The translations under genes were made by a program, and so were the position numbers. From Bryum argenteum (taxonomy: Eukaryota; Streptophyta; Bryopsida; Bryales; Bryaceae): 64,000 nucleotides of DNA. The notes beneath the pieces were generated by a model. It saw nothing but the letters and a program-made list of their open reading frames with translations, was not told the origin of the DNA and searched no databases. Below are positions 43,201 to 54,651 of the stretch, piece by piece (the stretch's first letter is position 1; each line of letters starts with the position of its first letter). Location of the stretch: assembly GCA_037043015.1 (NCBI GenBank), contig CM073321.1, forward strand, positions 39,700,420 to 39,764,419, given 5' to 3'.

Positions 43201-43334
43201 CTTACAGAAGTATGGAGTATATAAGGAGTTGTTCACGGGCTTGAAGCCACTTTCCTTTGTGCTTTGCCCGTTGTCTTGGGTCTCCCCATGAGAAGCCCCC
43301 TGCTCGGTCTATATGTGCAAAGAGTAACTTGAGT

Positions 43335-44620
43335 CCTTGTAGTGTGCGTTGTCGTCACCAGTTTCATTGTACCGGCGAGGGTGCGATTCCGGAACATAGA
43401 GTATTCTTCCCAATCCAATGGGCTAGCAGATAATAGAAGAGAAACTCGCAAATGGGACAATTGGCTACAAGTATCCACGGAACGGAACGATAAGCCAAAT
43501 ACTCGCGTGTGCTTATTTTGTGGGAAAAGCACAGTCTTTGTAAGGCAACGAGCATTTGCTCATTTCAAATATCCTAAGAATTCCCCATTACCCCGGTGTA
43601 CGAGGTTACCCCGTGGAGTTCTCGAGCTATTCCGTGACTGTGGAGGGATCGTTTGAAAGAACGACATTCCTTATGCGGATGCTGTTTCTTATTCACGAGT
43701 GGATGCCGGCATACTGCATGTGGCAACCTCGTTCAGATATGCACAGACAATGCAAGCTCCATGTTAGGTGCTGTCAAGAAGTTGCAGATAGACTATCCTC
43801 ACTTATATGGACAAGGTTGTGCGGCACATATTCTAGACCTCCTTCTAGAAGATTGAGGGAAAGAGGCATGGGTTAAAGATTTGGTGGAGCAAGCCAAGAG
43901 AATGTGCACATTTATTAAAGGATCGCACGTCCCACTTGCTCTATTCAGGAAGTACTCGCCGAAGCTGCAGCTCAAGGTACCACCTCAGACTCGATTTGCA
44001 ACAAACTACTTGATCATAGAGCGGTTGTTAAAGCTACAACAACCTCTGAACAACATGGTGATCGATGCGGAGTGGCATGTGTTTGTCCAAACATTGTTCA
44101 ACAGGCAAAACAGTCACCAGTTACAGATAAAGGCAAGGAATGTGCGGAATAGCATTAGGAGCAATGAGTTCTTGGAAAATTGTACAAAGTTTGTGAAAGT
44201 AGTTGAACCAATACTCATAGCTCTTCGGGAGTTTGACGGGGAAGTACCGGTCATGCCTAGGGCATATGTGATCATGTCGGACCTTAAAGAACACGTGTTC
44301 TCTTTGCGTGAACCTCCATTCGAACTATCCCCCGACATTGCTACAAAATACGAGGATGCATTTCAAAAACGATGGGAAATGATGCTCACAGACCTCCACT
44401 ATGCAGCAGCTTTTGTTGAACCCTTATTTGACAAATATGGGAGCAATTCAAAACAATGGAGAAGCAAAAAGAGCTTTAAACCGGATCATAAGGAAGCTTA
44501 GCGCCCCAATGGGAGTAGTCTATGAAGAAGTGGTGCGGGAACTCATACAATATTCATGGATACACGGATGCGAATGACGACAATTATCTCAATGATGGTA
44601 GCGAACACGACAACCTAGAG
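43335..44620 (+). pseudogene. hAT-type transposase (BED-like, DUF659-like), degenerate
   Basis: A BED-type zinc finger is suggested by RKWDNWLQVSTE then RVCLFCGKSTVFVRQRAFAHF (about 43440-43570). After a frame change comes the hAT core: VQICTDNASSMLGAVKKL, HLYGQGCAAHILDLLLED (about 43730-43855), one TGA in place of an expected Trp, then GKEAWVKDLVEQAKRM, KVPPQTRFATNYLIIERLL and a helical region to 44.46 kb. A final frame change gives IIRKLSAPMGVVYEEVV. The C-terminal dimerisation domain is not seen. Its product would have cut and pasted the element through a DDE/D active site. This copy is dead. Confidence 0.8.
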
Positions 44621-45517
44621 AATTGGAACGACAACAAAGGAAACATGACTATTCATGTCAAGGACCCGTTTGAGTTCAATGACGACCAGGATGTTCTAGA
44701 ACAGCCTTGCCAGTTTGCCGTATTCGCAAATGACACAGAAGAAGAAGGAGTGGCAAATTTACAGCTCCAAGAGAGTACCTGCCTAGCGAAACAAGACTTG
44801 GTAAACCGGATGGATGAAGAGAACATTGGTAACAATAAAGGCAGCCCACACTCTAACAACGACGATAAACTTGAGAGTGTAAAGTGCACGGTTACCACGG
44901 CAGGAGTTGATTTGGGCCAAATTAAAGTGGAACCTGACAATGTATCCAATTCAGGTTGCATGGAAGTGGGGTCACCTAGAGTTTCAACCATTTGATCAAG
45001 GCATTCAACTTTTATCGGAGATGACTCCGATGTACCTCTACAACAGTTGTTCCTAAGGGTTACCCAACCAAAAGGGCCCCATACCACTCGTATGGTATTG
45101 CCAAAGACGGAGGTCAAGATAGAACCAACAAGTCCAACATGCACCCGAGCATTGGCAGTGTCATGAGACGTCGGGCCATCTTCACAACCTCGCAATCGTA
45201 TTACACGAGGCCAGAAGTGTTTGAGGAAGGCACACAATCAACGATGTCGGAAAGGAGAACGGTTACATGAAGAAGTCCATGCAGGGATTGCTTCATCCAA
45301 TAATCCGAATACACGTACAATGCAACATCTACCACTGAACGCAAACGGGATCACTAATGCTTCACGGCCCCTGAAGCGCCTCGTTACAGTGAACAAGAAA
45401 ACAACTACGGACACGGAATTGCGCAATTTGGCGAGTGAGGTTGAGTGTGAAGTACGCAATGAGACAGAGGATGAAGACGAAGATGGCGACCAAAGCACTG
45501 ATTTAGTCTCTAGATGA
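44522..45517 (+). CDS. Acidic, Asn/Asp-rich hypothetical protein(s)
   Basis: Two open frames (44522-44995 and 45221-45517) encode Asp/Asn/Glu-rich, then Thr/Arg-rich sequence (ANDDNYLNDGSEHDNLENW; ETEDEDEDGDQSTDLVSR). Composition suggests a disordered protein, perhaps the C-terminal part of the hAT transposase gene or an accessory product. The gap between them also reads partly open, with frame changes. No domain is recognised. Confidence 0.35.
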
Positions 45518-45904
45518 AACCGATCCAAACGCAGATGAAGTATCAAGCGACGATACGTATACATTGAAGGATACCTGAAGACGTGTTATTAGAATTTTGT
45601 TATTTTAGATTGGAAGCACGAAGTTTGTTGTTAGTACTCCGTACAATACTACAATGTACTGCAAGTAGGGCAACTATTAGCTTACAATATTTTGGTATCC
45701 TAGTATGTTTCGGAGTATAATATATATAGTTCGGTATATGTAGTAGTTACATTATATATATGAATACTATGATTATAGACATTTGTATTCTGAAATGCAC
45801 CATTGATCTTGTTTCGCATAAAAAGGTATTCATGAATTGCATTGGTGCTCATTTTGTACCAATATGAAATTATCTTGCTTGTTTCGTATTCAACTATGGT
45901 GCTA
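45518..45904. other. AT-rich spacer
   Basis: No gene. TA-rich words (ATATATATAG, ATTATATATATGAATAC) dominate. Confidence 0.4.
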
Positions 45905-46190
45905 GTCGCCACACACACGGTGGCCCAAAGCGACCACCCATCACCACATGCACGCTACTCCCTGGGCGACCGCCGATCGCTACAAGCTACCGATGATTGC
46001 CCAGGGCGATCGTCGGTAGCTCACTGACGACCGGCGGTCGCCTAGAAGCAATTGCCAGGGCGACCGCCAGTCTCCCTACAGGACCGCCGGTCGCCTACGC
46101 GCGGCAGCTCAGGGCGATTGGCGATCGCCGCAGGCGACCGATGTTCGCCCCTATACTACCATCGATCGCCTAGCGAGGTCGCCCATCGTG
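45905..46190. repeat. GCGACCGCC / GGCGGTCGCC block 4, right flank of hAT region
   Basis: Dense repeats of GGGCGACCGCC, GACCGCCGGTCGCCTA and GGCGATTGGCGATCGCCGC. Several form good dyads, for example GGACCGCCGGTCGCC. With blocks 1-3 it delimits the hAT region. Confidence 0.7.
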
Positions 46191-46399
46191 ACGTGTATTT
46201 TTATTTTCCACATCATCATCGACCCTAGGTCACGTAGGGAAATAGCTTTTTACCTCAATGTCAATCTCAACAAGTTTTTTACTATGCAATTTTTGGTACG
46301 GTCGACATTCTCGCCGATCGGACATCTAATAGACATGTCCAATACGGCAATTCAGACAGACATTCCGAAAAGTGTGTCTAAGAAGACAACCCTGGAGTA

Positions 46400-47080
46400 A
46401 TGTACTTATCCTAAAGTACTGTCTCAAAGACAGTATAAGAAACGTATATTCTGAATCGTATTTATTCGGCTATATTTTCTAAAATAATTAAGATATGTTT
46501 TATGATTAATTAAGGAGTTTATAATTTTGAAAAATTAATCAAAAATGTAATTTCTTAGTTAGTAATTGGAAACAGTTATCATTGGCTAAAATCACATATT
46601 ATATGTTAAAATCGTAATAAACTAGAAGTAAATAATGAGAAACCATAATATTTTTGTCGAATATTCTTACAATAAGAAAACTTTGTCGTGTTTGTGATTG
46701 AAGGCTAATTCGGAACAATCTATCAAATCAAATAGAGTTCAGTAAATTGAATGGCGTTTATAACTTAACAAACTTCGAATATGTTAAAAAATAAATAACA
46801 AAGTATCTTTTATAATTTTCTTATTGCTATTCCAAATTGAGGTTCGACCATAATCCGCTTGATTGTACTCTTTGAGGTTAAATAAGTCACAAAAAGTGCA
46901 GTAAAGTGGTCTAGAGAAGATTCTAAGAATTAGAAAATTAATAAGTCTGAACGTTATGTGAGTAATGAAAGTGCAAAAAAAAACATAGAAAAAATAGATA
47001 TTGTGAATTAGAGTGTTTAAATTTAACAAACTTTAGCAAAATAATAAAAAAAAACATTCAATAGCAAAAAAAAAAAATTT
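46400..47080. other. AT-rich spacer, no gene
   Basis: Low-complexity AT-rich DNA with A runs and no protein-like frame. Confidence 0.5.
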
Positions 47081-47084
47081 ACAA

Positions 47085-47320
47085 TCCAGGGGCAGCGGGC
47101 ACCCCCGGGCAGTCGGGGCACACCGGGCAGCGGCGCCCCATCACGTAAGGGTAGCGGGCACCCCGGGGCAGCCAGGGCACCCTGGGCAGCGGTGCCCCAT
47201 CACGCACGGGGAGCGGGCAGCCGGGGCAGTGGCCTAGCGCCGCCTAATGCCCGTGGGGCAGCCAGCGCAGCCACCACGCGGCCATGTGCCAGGGCAGCCG
47301 GCGAGGTCGCCAACATCCCC
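47085..47320. repeat. GGGGCAGC / GGGCACCCC tandem block
   Basis: Units of about 67 bp contain GGCAGCGG(C/T)GCCCCATCACG and AGCGGGCACCCC, with dyads such as CACCCCGGGGCAG. CCCATCACG also occurs in block 1 at 39.6 kb. GC-rich low-complexity DNA continues to 47.64 kb. The frames there look compositional. Confidence 0.6.
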
Positions 47321-47849
47321 CGCGCAAGCGCCCCGCCGACACTCACTCGCTTTTCCATTCTTGCTCCTTTGCTACTCCTCCGCCGTTTGCCTTGTTGCAC
47401 CTCCTCCGCCGTTTGTGTCGCCTACCTTCGCGTCGATCGTCGCCGTCTTGCTGCTGCTGTTAATCGTCGCCCGCGCTTCTTCTCATTGCGCTCCTGCTTG
47501 TCCGCGGTCCTGCTCGTCGCGCTCCTGCTCGATCGACATCCTCCTCCTCGTTGGCGCGCTTTGTTGCTGATCGTCGCCCTCGTCGTGTGTCCTTGTCGTG
47601 TGCCCTCGTCGTTGCGCGGCCTCTCTTGCTGCTGATCGTCGTCGCTCGCGCTTACATTTGCCCTAGGTCGCTTTGCGTTTGGTGTGTGTTTCAGGGTGTT
47701 CGTCGCTAGGGTTTGTTCGAGCTCTCTTTCAGGTACGCCATTTCCGTACGCATTTGCAATTCCATACGCAATTGCATTGTTATTTCATCTTGCTCTTTAG
47801 ACCTCTCCGCGCGATTCATTTTACATCACTAGAAATACTAGAATCACAG

Positions 47850-48610
47850 TGTGCATTTAGGTCGCAAAAACAGGTATTTCTAATTTCACGACCTAAACGC
47901 ATAGCTTTTAGGTCGCAAAATGAGGTATTTCTAATTTCACAAGCAAAACGCACAGCTTTTAGGTAGCTGCCTGCTAAACGCACAGCTTTAGGTAGCTGCT
48001 TGCTAAATGCACATCTTTAAGGTAGCTGCCTGCTAAACGCCCAGCTTCTAGGTAGCTGCCTGCTTAACACACTCCTTCTAGGTAGCACCCTGCTAAATGC
48101 ACAGCTTTTAGGTAGCTGCCTGCTAAACGCACAGCTTTAAGTAGCTGCCTGCTAAATGCACATCTTTTAGGTAGCTTCCTGCTAAATGCACAACTTTTAG
48201 GTAGCTGCCTGCTAAACATCTGCTTTTAGGCAGCTGCCTGCTAAGCAGCTGCCTGCTAAGCATCTGCTTTTAGGTAGCTGCCTGCTAAACGTCTGCTTTT
48301 AGGTGCTTGCCTGCTAAGCGCACTGCTTTTAGGTCAACGCAAAGATTTAAGGTAGTTGCCTGATAAGATCTGCAATTGGGGCCGTTCCTCTCGGACACTG
48401 CCTGCTATAAGCACAGCACTTAGGTCGATGCTTGCTAAACGCACAGCACTTAGGTCGTTGCTTGCTAAACGCACAGCACTTAGGTTGTTGCCTCCTAAAC
48501 GCACAGCACTGACGTCGTTGCCTGCTCAACGCACAACACTTAGGTCGCAGCCTGCTAAACGCACATATTTTAGGTCGCTGCCTGCTAAACGCGCAGCACA
48601 ACAATTAAAT
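47850..48610 (+). repeat. About 30-bp tandem array upstream of gene B
   Basis: About twenty units. The first part has the form TTTTAGGTAGCTGCCTGC then TAAACGCACAGC. The later part (48.42-48.60 kb) has exact 30-bp spacing: TTAGGTCGTTGCTTGC then TAAACGCACAGCAC. Outer TTTAG...CTAAA arms and the GGTAGCTGCC or GGCAGCTGCC core make each unit a partial palindrome related to the B intron motif. Confidence 0.9.
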
Positions 48611-48692
48611 AGATCTATTAGCTCGTCACGTTGGCAATTATAGTTATAGCTCGTTCCGTTGACACTTACAGTTGGTGCGTTGAATTGCAAAT

Positions 48693-50571
48693 ATGGCTCA
48701 CACCAAGATGACTGCTACAATTGTTCCCGCTCCCTCAGAGAGGGACATCCGTTCTGGAAGTGAGGATGAACCTCTTGACAATCAGGTATGAATATCTCTT
48801 GTACTTTAATGGTTTTTTTTTCAATTTTGATTTTATATCCAGTACATGCATTTCGAGCTAATTCTTGTTGCTTCTTTTAAATCAGGTACCGTCTGACTTA
48901 AGTACTATTGAAGGATACATGGAGCCCCTAGTTGTCGAGCCCACGTATGTCCTTGCCTCTGCTGTCGCGGACGTCGAACAATACAGCATGTTGTGGACTC
49001 CTAAGCCAAATTCCATTGTGTCGTGGTCCTTATACCCAAAGGAGAAAGGAGTTTTCCACCTATTCCAATAGTCTGGAACTAATCGTGCCCATCTCCTCAT
49101 CTGCAACGACACATTCATATACTCTGTGAACTATGAGGAGTCACACCTTTTAATCACGCTTCAGGTGACCTACGTTCGTGGATTCGTGTTCACTATCGTT
49201 TTTCCTGCGAATGAAGTGCGATACTCGCACGACTCTATCAAAGCTTACATGGTCGGGAAGAAGGAGACGGGGCTCGTAGACCACATCGTCACAGGCATTC
49301 TGAATGTGAGCTCTCCGAAGAAATTCGTTCAGACCTACCAACAGTATTGCATGAATATCTGGAGTGCCCTGAACGATTACGTGAGAAGCAAGGCGAAAGG
49401 CAAAGCTCCCGCACGGAAGGCACTCATGCCTGCTTTTGAGGAGGGCACCGGATCAGGAAGAGCGCGGTCGGGTATGCCCTCCATTGAGGTAACTCCTTCG
49501 CCTTCACGGAAACGCCGCAACTCGAACCTTTTGCTAGTTAAGAAGGGCAAGAGATCCAAGAGTAAATTGGCAGGCAGTACTCTTACTTACATGAATCCTT
49601 CAATCAAGCATGTCACAACTGAGAAGGACATCGACTACGAAGCAGCAAGTAAGACTGTGAAGAACTTCTGGGAAAAGTGCGAGCCTTGTTACGATTTTGG
49701 CAAGGACTCGGCTTCCGTCAACGTGTCTATCGATCTCCTCCAGAAAGCTAATGCACGGTTCATCGTCCGGAAGCTTGAGCCCGCTGGAGTTGTGCACTAC
49801 AAGAATATCCTGACAAATTCGATTGATTTGAACTCAAGGCATACCATCATCATCATGCCCATCATCTCTGTGGCTCCTGCGACTTGGGACAGGGATGCAC
49901 TACTCGCTACAAAGTGCAACTTCCGTGTCATCGATGGGCTGCATCACGTCGAAGCTACGAAGGAGCTTATTAAGGAGGCTAGTTTCTCAGCGGATAAGAT
50001 TACCGCCTTGAAGACTTGGCGGGCGCATATTGTTTGGCATTCAGACGCGAAGATGATTATGGACGTGTCTATCATGGCAAACAAGACCAACAACGCGGGA
50101 ACATTCACACCATCGTGGGCCACAAACATATTGGCCGCGAGAAGTGTTTGGATTGAATACGGGTCGCTCGCAAAGTGTGGTGCAAAGCCCAAGTCCGGTC
50201 GGGAATCAATCGAACAAGCTATCGCTCGAAATAACTATGAGGTAAGTCTTACATTTTGTGTTAATTTTATCTGCAACGCAATTTGGCTTATAGCTTGATT
50301 TGTGACGTTTAGGTCGACGCGACCTAAATTTCACGTGTTTAGCTCGATGCGAGCTAAATTCTGTGCGTTTAGCTCGGCTCGACCCAAATTCCGTGCGTTT
50401 AGCTCGACTCGAGCTAAATGATCATCCCGTCATGTTCTTGAATTGAAGTCGCTCTTTCTGCTTCAGGATTTTGAAGAGGCCATGGTGAAACGCTTCATGA
50501 GTATCAACACAAAATCCCTCGACAAGCTCTTGAAGCCAGCGGACCACCTCAACAAGTTAGAAATCATCACC
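48693..50571 (+). pseudogene. ParB/Srx-like N-terminal half (gene B, partner of C)
   Basis: Exons are 48693-48785 (MAHTKMTATIVPAPSERDI), 48886-50241 and 50467-50571, with GT-AG introns. A TAG at 49069-49071 interrupts after KGVFHLFQ; the frame continues with SGTNRAHLLICNDTFIYSV. Later are FVFTIVFPANEVRYSHDS, a basic linker (RKRRNSNLLLVKKGKRSKSK), KDIDYEAASKTVKNFWEKC, the ParB-like core CNFRVIDGLHHVEATKEL (about 49918-49971), KTWRAHIVWHSDAK and FTPSWATNILAARSVWIEYG. After LNKLEIIT the gene is cut at 50572 by a terminal repeat. Set C begins at the next codon of the family alignment, so B and C are probably two halves of one gene. Confidence 0.65.
50242..50466. repeat. Conserved-position intron with four palindromes (gene B)
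   Basis: Four 21-bp motifs start at 50308, 50338, 50368 and 50398, exactly 30 bases apart. The first is TTTAGGTCG-ACG-CGACCTAAA and the second TTTAGCTCG-ATG-CGAGCTAAA, showing paired arm changes. The third is damaged in one arm. The fourth is the alpha core. Confidence 0.95.
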
Positions 50572-51330
50572 ATGCAATATTTAACTAAATATGGACTTTG
50601 GCGTCAATTATGGATTGAAACATGGTAAAAGGGATGGGGCAATCTCCCAACTTCTTCCAATAAATAGGACTAATGACATGTTAATTCATGCGATCAAGCT
50701 GAAAATACAATCCATACCAAGAAATAGTGGAGGAAAGAGTGTACGTAATAGCTCAATGCGGTGTAGTGAAGTACTAATAGGGCGATCGGCTCATGTACCA
50801 GAGCAAGCAGAAAATTCTGCTAAAGTTAGAGATGACTATAGAGAATGCGAAGAAGAAAGTTACAAAAGTATAGATTGATCCATCAACAACAACCGACCTC
50901 TATCCCTCAGCCTTGGAAAAAGTAGATTCGGTCGTGAAGAGAATAAACTTGTGTCCAATATCGAAGGTCGTAACAAAAACACTGCAGGAGGGCATTAAGA
51001 ATTCTTAAATGTAACCACTTAATTATAAAGGTACATAGGAATGATACCAATGTGACACTCAGTGGCCTTTGACTAACATCTTAGCGGTTTCGTCTTAAGA
51101 TTAATAAGAACTAATATGTTTGCACAAAATCTAATCAGGTTGTACTAAGTATTGAACAAAAATAAAGTTTGACAGCATTTTGAACTTGATTACAAAAAAA
51201 TAGCAATTAGAAGTCTACGATAAGCACCACTTAATATTATAACGGGAGATCTTCCGAAGGGAAGATTTAAGTGGCCACTTGATTCGGTATGGGTCAGCAG
51301 AGTCCAAGAAGAAATCAGAATGTGCAATAG
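50572..51330. other. Element end, no gene
   Basis: Outer part of arm 2. Two weak beta-like dyads lie at about 50633-50652 (GATGGGGCAATCTCCCAAC) and 50776-50793. No coding sequence is supported. Confidence 0.45.
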
Positions 51331-53600
51331 CCATAGAATCGGGGGATCGCCCCACCGCCGCTCGTGTCCATTCTAACTAAAGTTCTAAAGATAAAAGATT
51401 CAAAGGCAAGTAACATTTCTGAAAATTAGAAAAGTAACCTTCCATTTACTGAAACCTTTGCACCAAGCAGTGGATGAAAATTACTGTGATGGTATGGTCA
51501 ACAACCTAAGAAGTGTAATTAGCAGACACGAACTTATAAAATGTCACAAGAACTTCATAGCAAATTCCAAGAAGAAATCAGTATCTGCAATAGCCATACA
51601 ATTGGGGGATCGCCCCATCGCCGTCCGTGTCCATTGTAATAGAAGTTCTAGAGTTAAAGATATCAGAGGCAAGTAACGAATCCAGAAAGTAGAAAGTATA
51701 GTATGTAATGGTAATTGAAGGAGATGAGGGAAACGTTTGATAGAATTCAAGTCGTAAATGGTTTAAAGGTAAATAAAATTGAGATTATTGTACATAGTGT
51801 ACATTCCAAAGAGAATTGAAACAATTTGCTAAATTGAAGTGCTAAGTACCAATTGCGAAATGCCTGAAGGATTCAGAAAAGCAAATAATGAACATCACGC
51901 TCTAACAAGTAATTTAGCAAAAGGTTTTGAAGTATGAATCTCTATTGAATATCATATGCCATTTCTTCCCCGAATTTCGGAGCAATAAATTGTACAAAGG
52001 ATTCCCCACGTGAAGCCGTCAAAAGCTACATATTGTTGTAATGACTTCCATGAGAGTCAATTACACCTATACAAAAGGACTCAAGTGCGGCGTAGCCTCT
52101 CACAAGAGTCGGCGACAAAATTTTTCATCCATCTCAGAGTTCAAGAGGAATTGACTAACACTATCATAAGAACGAAGAGGCATAATAAAGGAAAGCAACG
52201 CTCTAGAAATATTTGGAATGACGTTCCGAGAATTTGGAAACTCGAGCTCCCCTGACCAGGACCTTGGAAAATAGCAGCATGAATTACCATTCCGCCTATT
52301 CCTCCATTGGCAATCATCCACCATCAATATACGATCCGGACGACAAATTTTCCAAGTCCTGGAACCTTTCATTAGCCGCTTCATCAACTTCTTGCAGTTG
52401 GGGTACCAGTCTGGATTATGGCACTTATTTCGTCCATAAAGAAATAATAGCTGCGAGGAAATTTCCTGCGGCAGCAAAAATTCAATAACATGTCAAAGTC
52501 ATCCAGCAGGCATCGATGACCAAATGCCAACGTAAAAATGATTCATCAGATTCCGGAGAAAACCATGCAATCCGGGACGCCGACGGATTCTCGTTGCGTC
52601 AAACTCCGCAAGGTTGATGCCCATGTAATCCTCGAAGCAAAGTACACCGCTGACAGAAAACACAATTACGTTGGCAATAGCCGATGCAAGTGTTAAAGTG
52701 ATATCCAACTCATGGTAAAGAGTTACAATAGCATATCGGGAGATCGCCCGATCCTCTGCGACGAAGTAGTTCATAGCAACTTATTGTCCTTAACTTCAGT
52801 AAGAAAAAAAAGAGAAGAGTTGTGCTGATGATATGTGAAGCGACGACAAAAAATTATTTCATGAAAATCCCCTATTACTACTGTAACCTATCATTTACTA
52901 AGCAATGAATGATAATCAATGTTATGGTATGGTCGACAACCTCACAAGAGTAATTAGAAGAAACATACTTATAAAATGTCACACGAACTTGATAGCGAAG
53001 TCCGAGTTAAAATCAGCCTGAATGACCAATAGCCATACCTATCGGGGGATCGCCCCATCGACGTCCATGTCCATTCTAACTACTGTTCAAGAGTATAATG
53101 AATCAAAGGCAAGTAACGTATCCCAAAATTAAAAAAGAATCCTTTCATTTACTAATACGTTTGCACTAGGCATTGGACAAAAATTAATGTCATGGTATGG
53201 TCATCAATCTAACCAGTGTAATTAGAAGAAACATACTTATTAAGTATCACACGCAGTTGATAGCGAAGTCCAAGAAGAAATCAGGCTGAACGACCAGTAG
53301 CCATACCTATCGGGGGATTGCTTTATCGACGTCCAAGTCCATTCTAACTACTGTTCAAAAGTTTAATGAATCAAAGGCTAGTATCGAATCACAAAATTAG
53401 AAAAGTATTCTTTCATTTATTAATACCTTTGCAGTAGGCACTGGATAAAAATTAATGTTAAGGTATGGTCATCAACCTAACAAGTGTAATGAGAAGAAAC
53501 ATACTTATTAACAATTACAACAACTTATAAAACTACTGGTCCACAAGAGAGAGTACTGATCATATCGGGGGATTGCCCGATGGCCGCTGTAGTTCAGTCT
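51330..53600 (-). repeat. Subterminal repeat units with beta palindrome
   Basis: Reverse-complement copies of the units at 11.4-12.06 kb: palindromes at about 51339, 51603, 53040, 53308 and 53562, each within ATAGCCATA(C)...ATCGGGGGATCGCCCCATCG...GTCCATTCTAACTA. The units at 52.9-53.6 kb are regular, about 265 bp apart. A separate copy (ATCGGGAGATCGCCCGAT) lies at 52735-52752. Confidence 0.85.
52100..52774 (-). pseudogene. Second NIF-like HAD remnant (set D, outer)
   Basis: Upstream piece (52774-52499): NVIVFSVSGVLCFEDY occupies motif I, with Ser where the Asp nucleophile should be, then RRRPGLHGFLRNLMNHFYVG and IWSSMPAG. Downstream piece (52477-52100): GRNKCHNPDWYPNCKKL, then RPDRILMVDDCQWRN (motif III) and a tail. 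A stop and frame change separate the two. It is a close relative of the copy at 53.65-54.29 kb and lies downstream of it on the same strand. It is probably inactive as a phosphatase. Confidence 0.55.
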
Positions 53601-53653
53601 TCTAAGTTCATTGGTCAAAATACAAAAATTGCAAAAGAGGTCAGTGACTATAA

Positions 53654-54290
53654 TCAATCCATAACATACCTACTTACAGACTTCAAAATCCTCACTTGAA
53701 CATTCTTGTCTGATGGCATCTCCTGGCAACCTGGAAGCGGATTGCTTGTGACATATTCTTGAACAGATAGACCTGAGTCAAAAAGGCCTTGTAGCCAAGG
53801 CCATAAAACGGAGTCTAAGAAGATATCAGCTTGATCACCATGCCAAGTTGGTGGGTGGATTGCGGTATGCTTGGCGTTGAGCGCAGACTTCAACGGAGAA
53901 TCATCCACTAATACAATACGATCAGGAGGACTTAAAGACAAACGCCGTTGCACAACAGTTAGATCCTTGAGATACAACGTCTTGTTATTATCGAGCACGT
54001 TTTCAGCGAACGTACAATCAGCTTGAGAAAGCTGAAGCAGCTCGTGTGGGTTGAAGGAGCTACCCTTGGAGACCACATTGACCATATTGGCGACATTCTT
54101 TGCGGTGGCGGAACTCCATATCACAATTTTAGCGTGGCTTTTTACAAAATTCAACAAATCCGCACAACCAGGTCGAGGATACACTATCGTCTGCTTACCC
54201 TCTTCGAAAGGGCTTCTACAACAGAGGACCCCATTCAAGTTAAACACTACAATGTATTGTGGTGGCGGTACCTTTGTTTTTTCTTTTGGG
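53654..54290 (-). pseudogene. NIF/FCP1-like HAD domain (set D, inner)
   Basis: An open frame of about 210 codons. VVFNLNGVLCCR (about 54228-54263) is motif I with Asn replacing the catalytic Asp. Then come VYPRPGCADLLNFVKSHAK, IVIWSSATAKNV (motif II), TLYLKDLTVVQRRL, and RIVLVDDSPLKSALNAKH (motif III, about 53880-53935), then HPPTWHGDQADIFLDSVLW. The fold is well preserved but the nucleophile is not, so it may act as a binding module or be a relic. Set A retains DLNG at this site. It is intact over its length, unlike most neighbours. Confidence 0.65.
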
Positions 54291-54651
54291 AGGCTCGGCC
54301 CAATAACTCGTTTTGTGAGTTTCTATGCAAAAAATCAAAATGGGAACCGGAAGATTAATCAATAAGGTAAAGGGAGAAGCCGAAATTATGAGCAAGAACG
54401 ATGAGGAATTTAACTACGTACCCTTGGGATCATTACACTGTACCACCTGTTCCACAGACCTAACCGCACTTGATGCAGCACCTGAGATCGGGCGACCCCC
54501 CGATAAGGTGTTTACATCGATTAAGTGCTCCCCCTGGGAACCAATATTAATCAATACCGGATTGACATTTACACTTGCATTTCAGCCGTAGGCATGAAGT
54601 TAAGTTAAACCATTCATGTGCAAGCACACGCAACGACTTGCCCTGCAATAC

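Noticed and set aside
47192..47640. GC-rich Ala/Pro/Leu reading frames
   Set aside because: Several overlapping frames are open equally, as expected from GC bias. No motif, and the sequence is partly tandem repeat.
47850..48610. CRISPR array (regular repeats near 30 bp)
   Set aside because: Units are contiguous with no unique spacers, the genome is eukaryotic and no cas genes are present. It is a tandem array.
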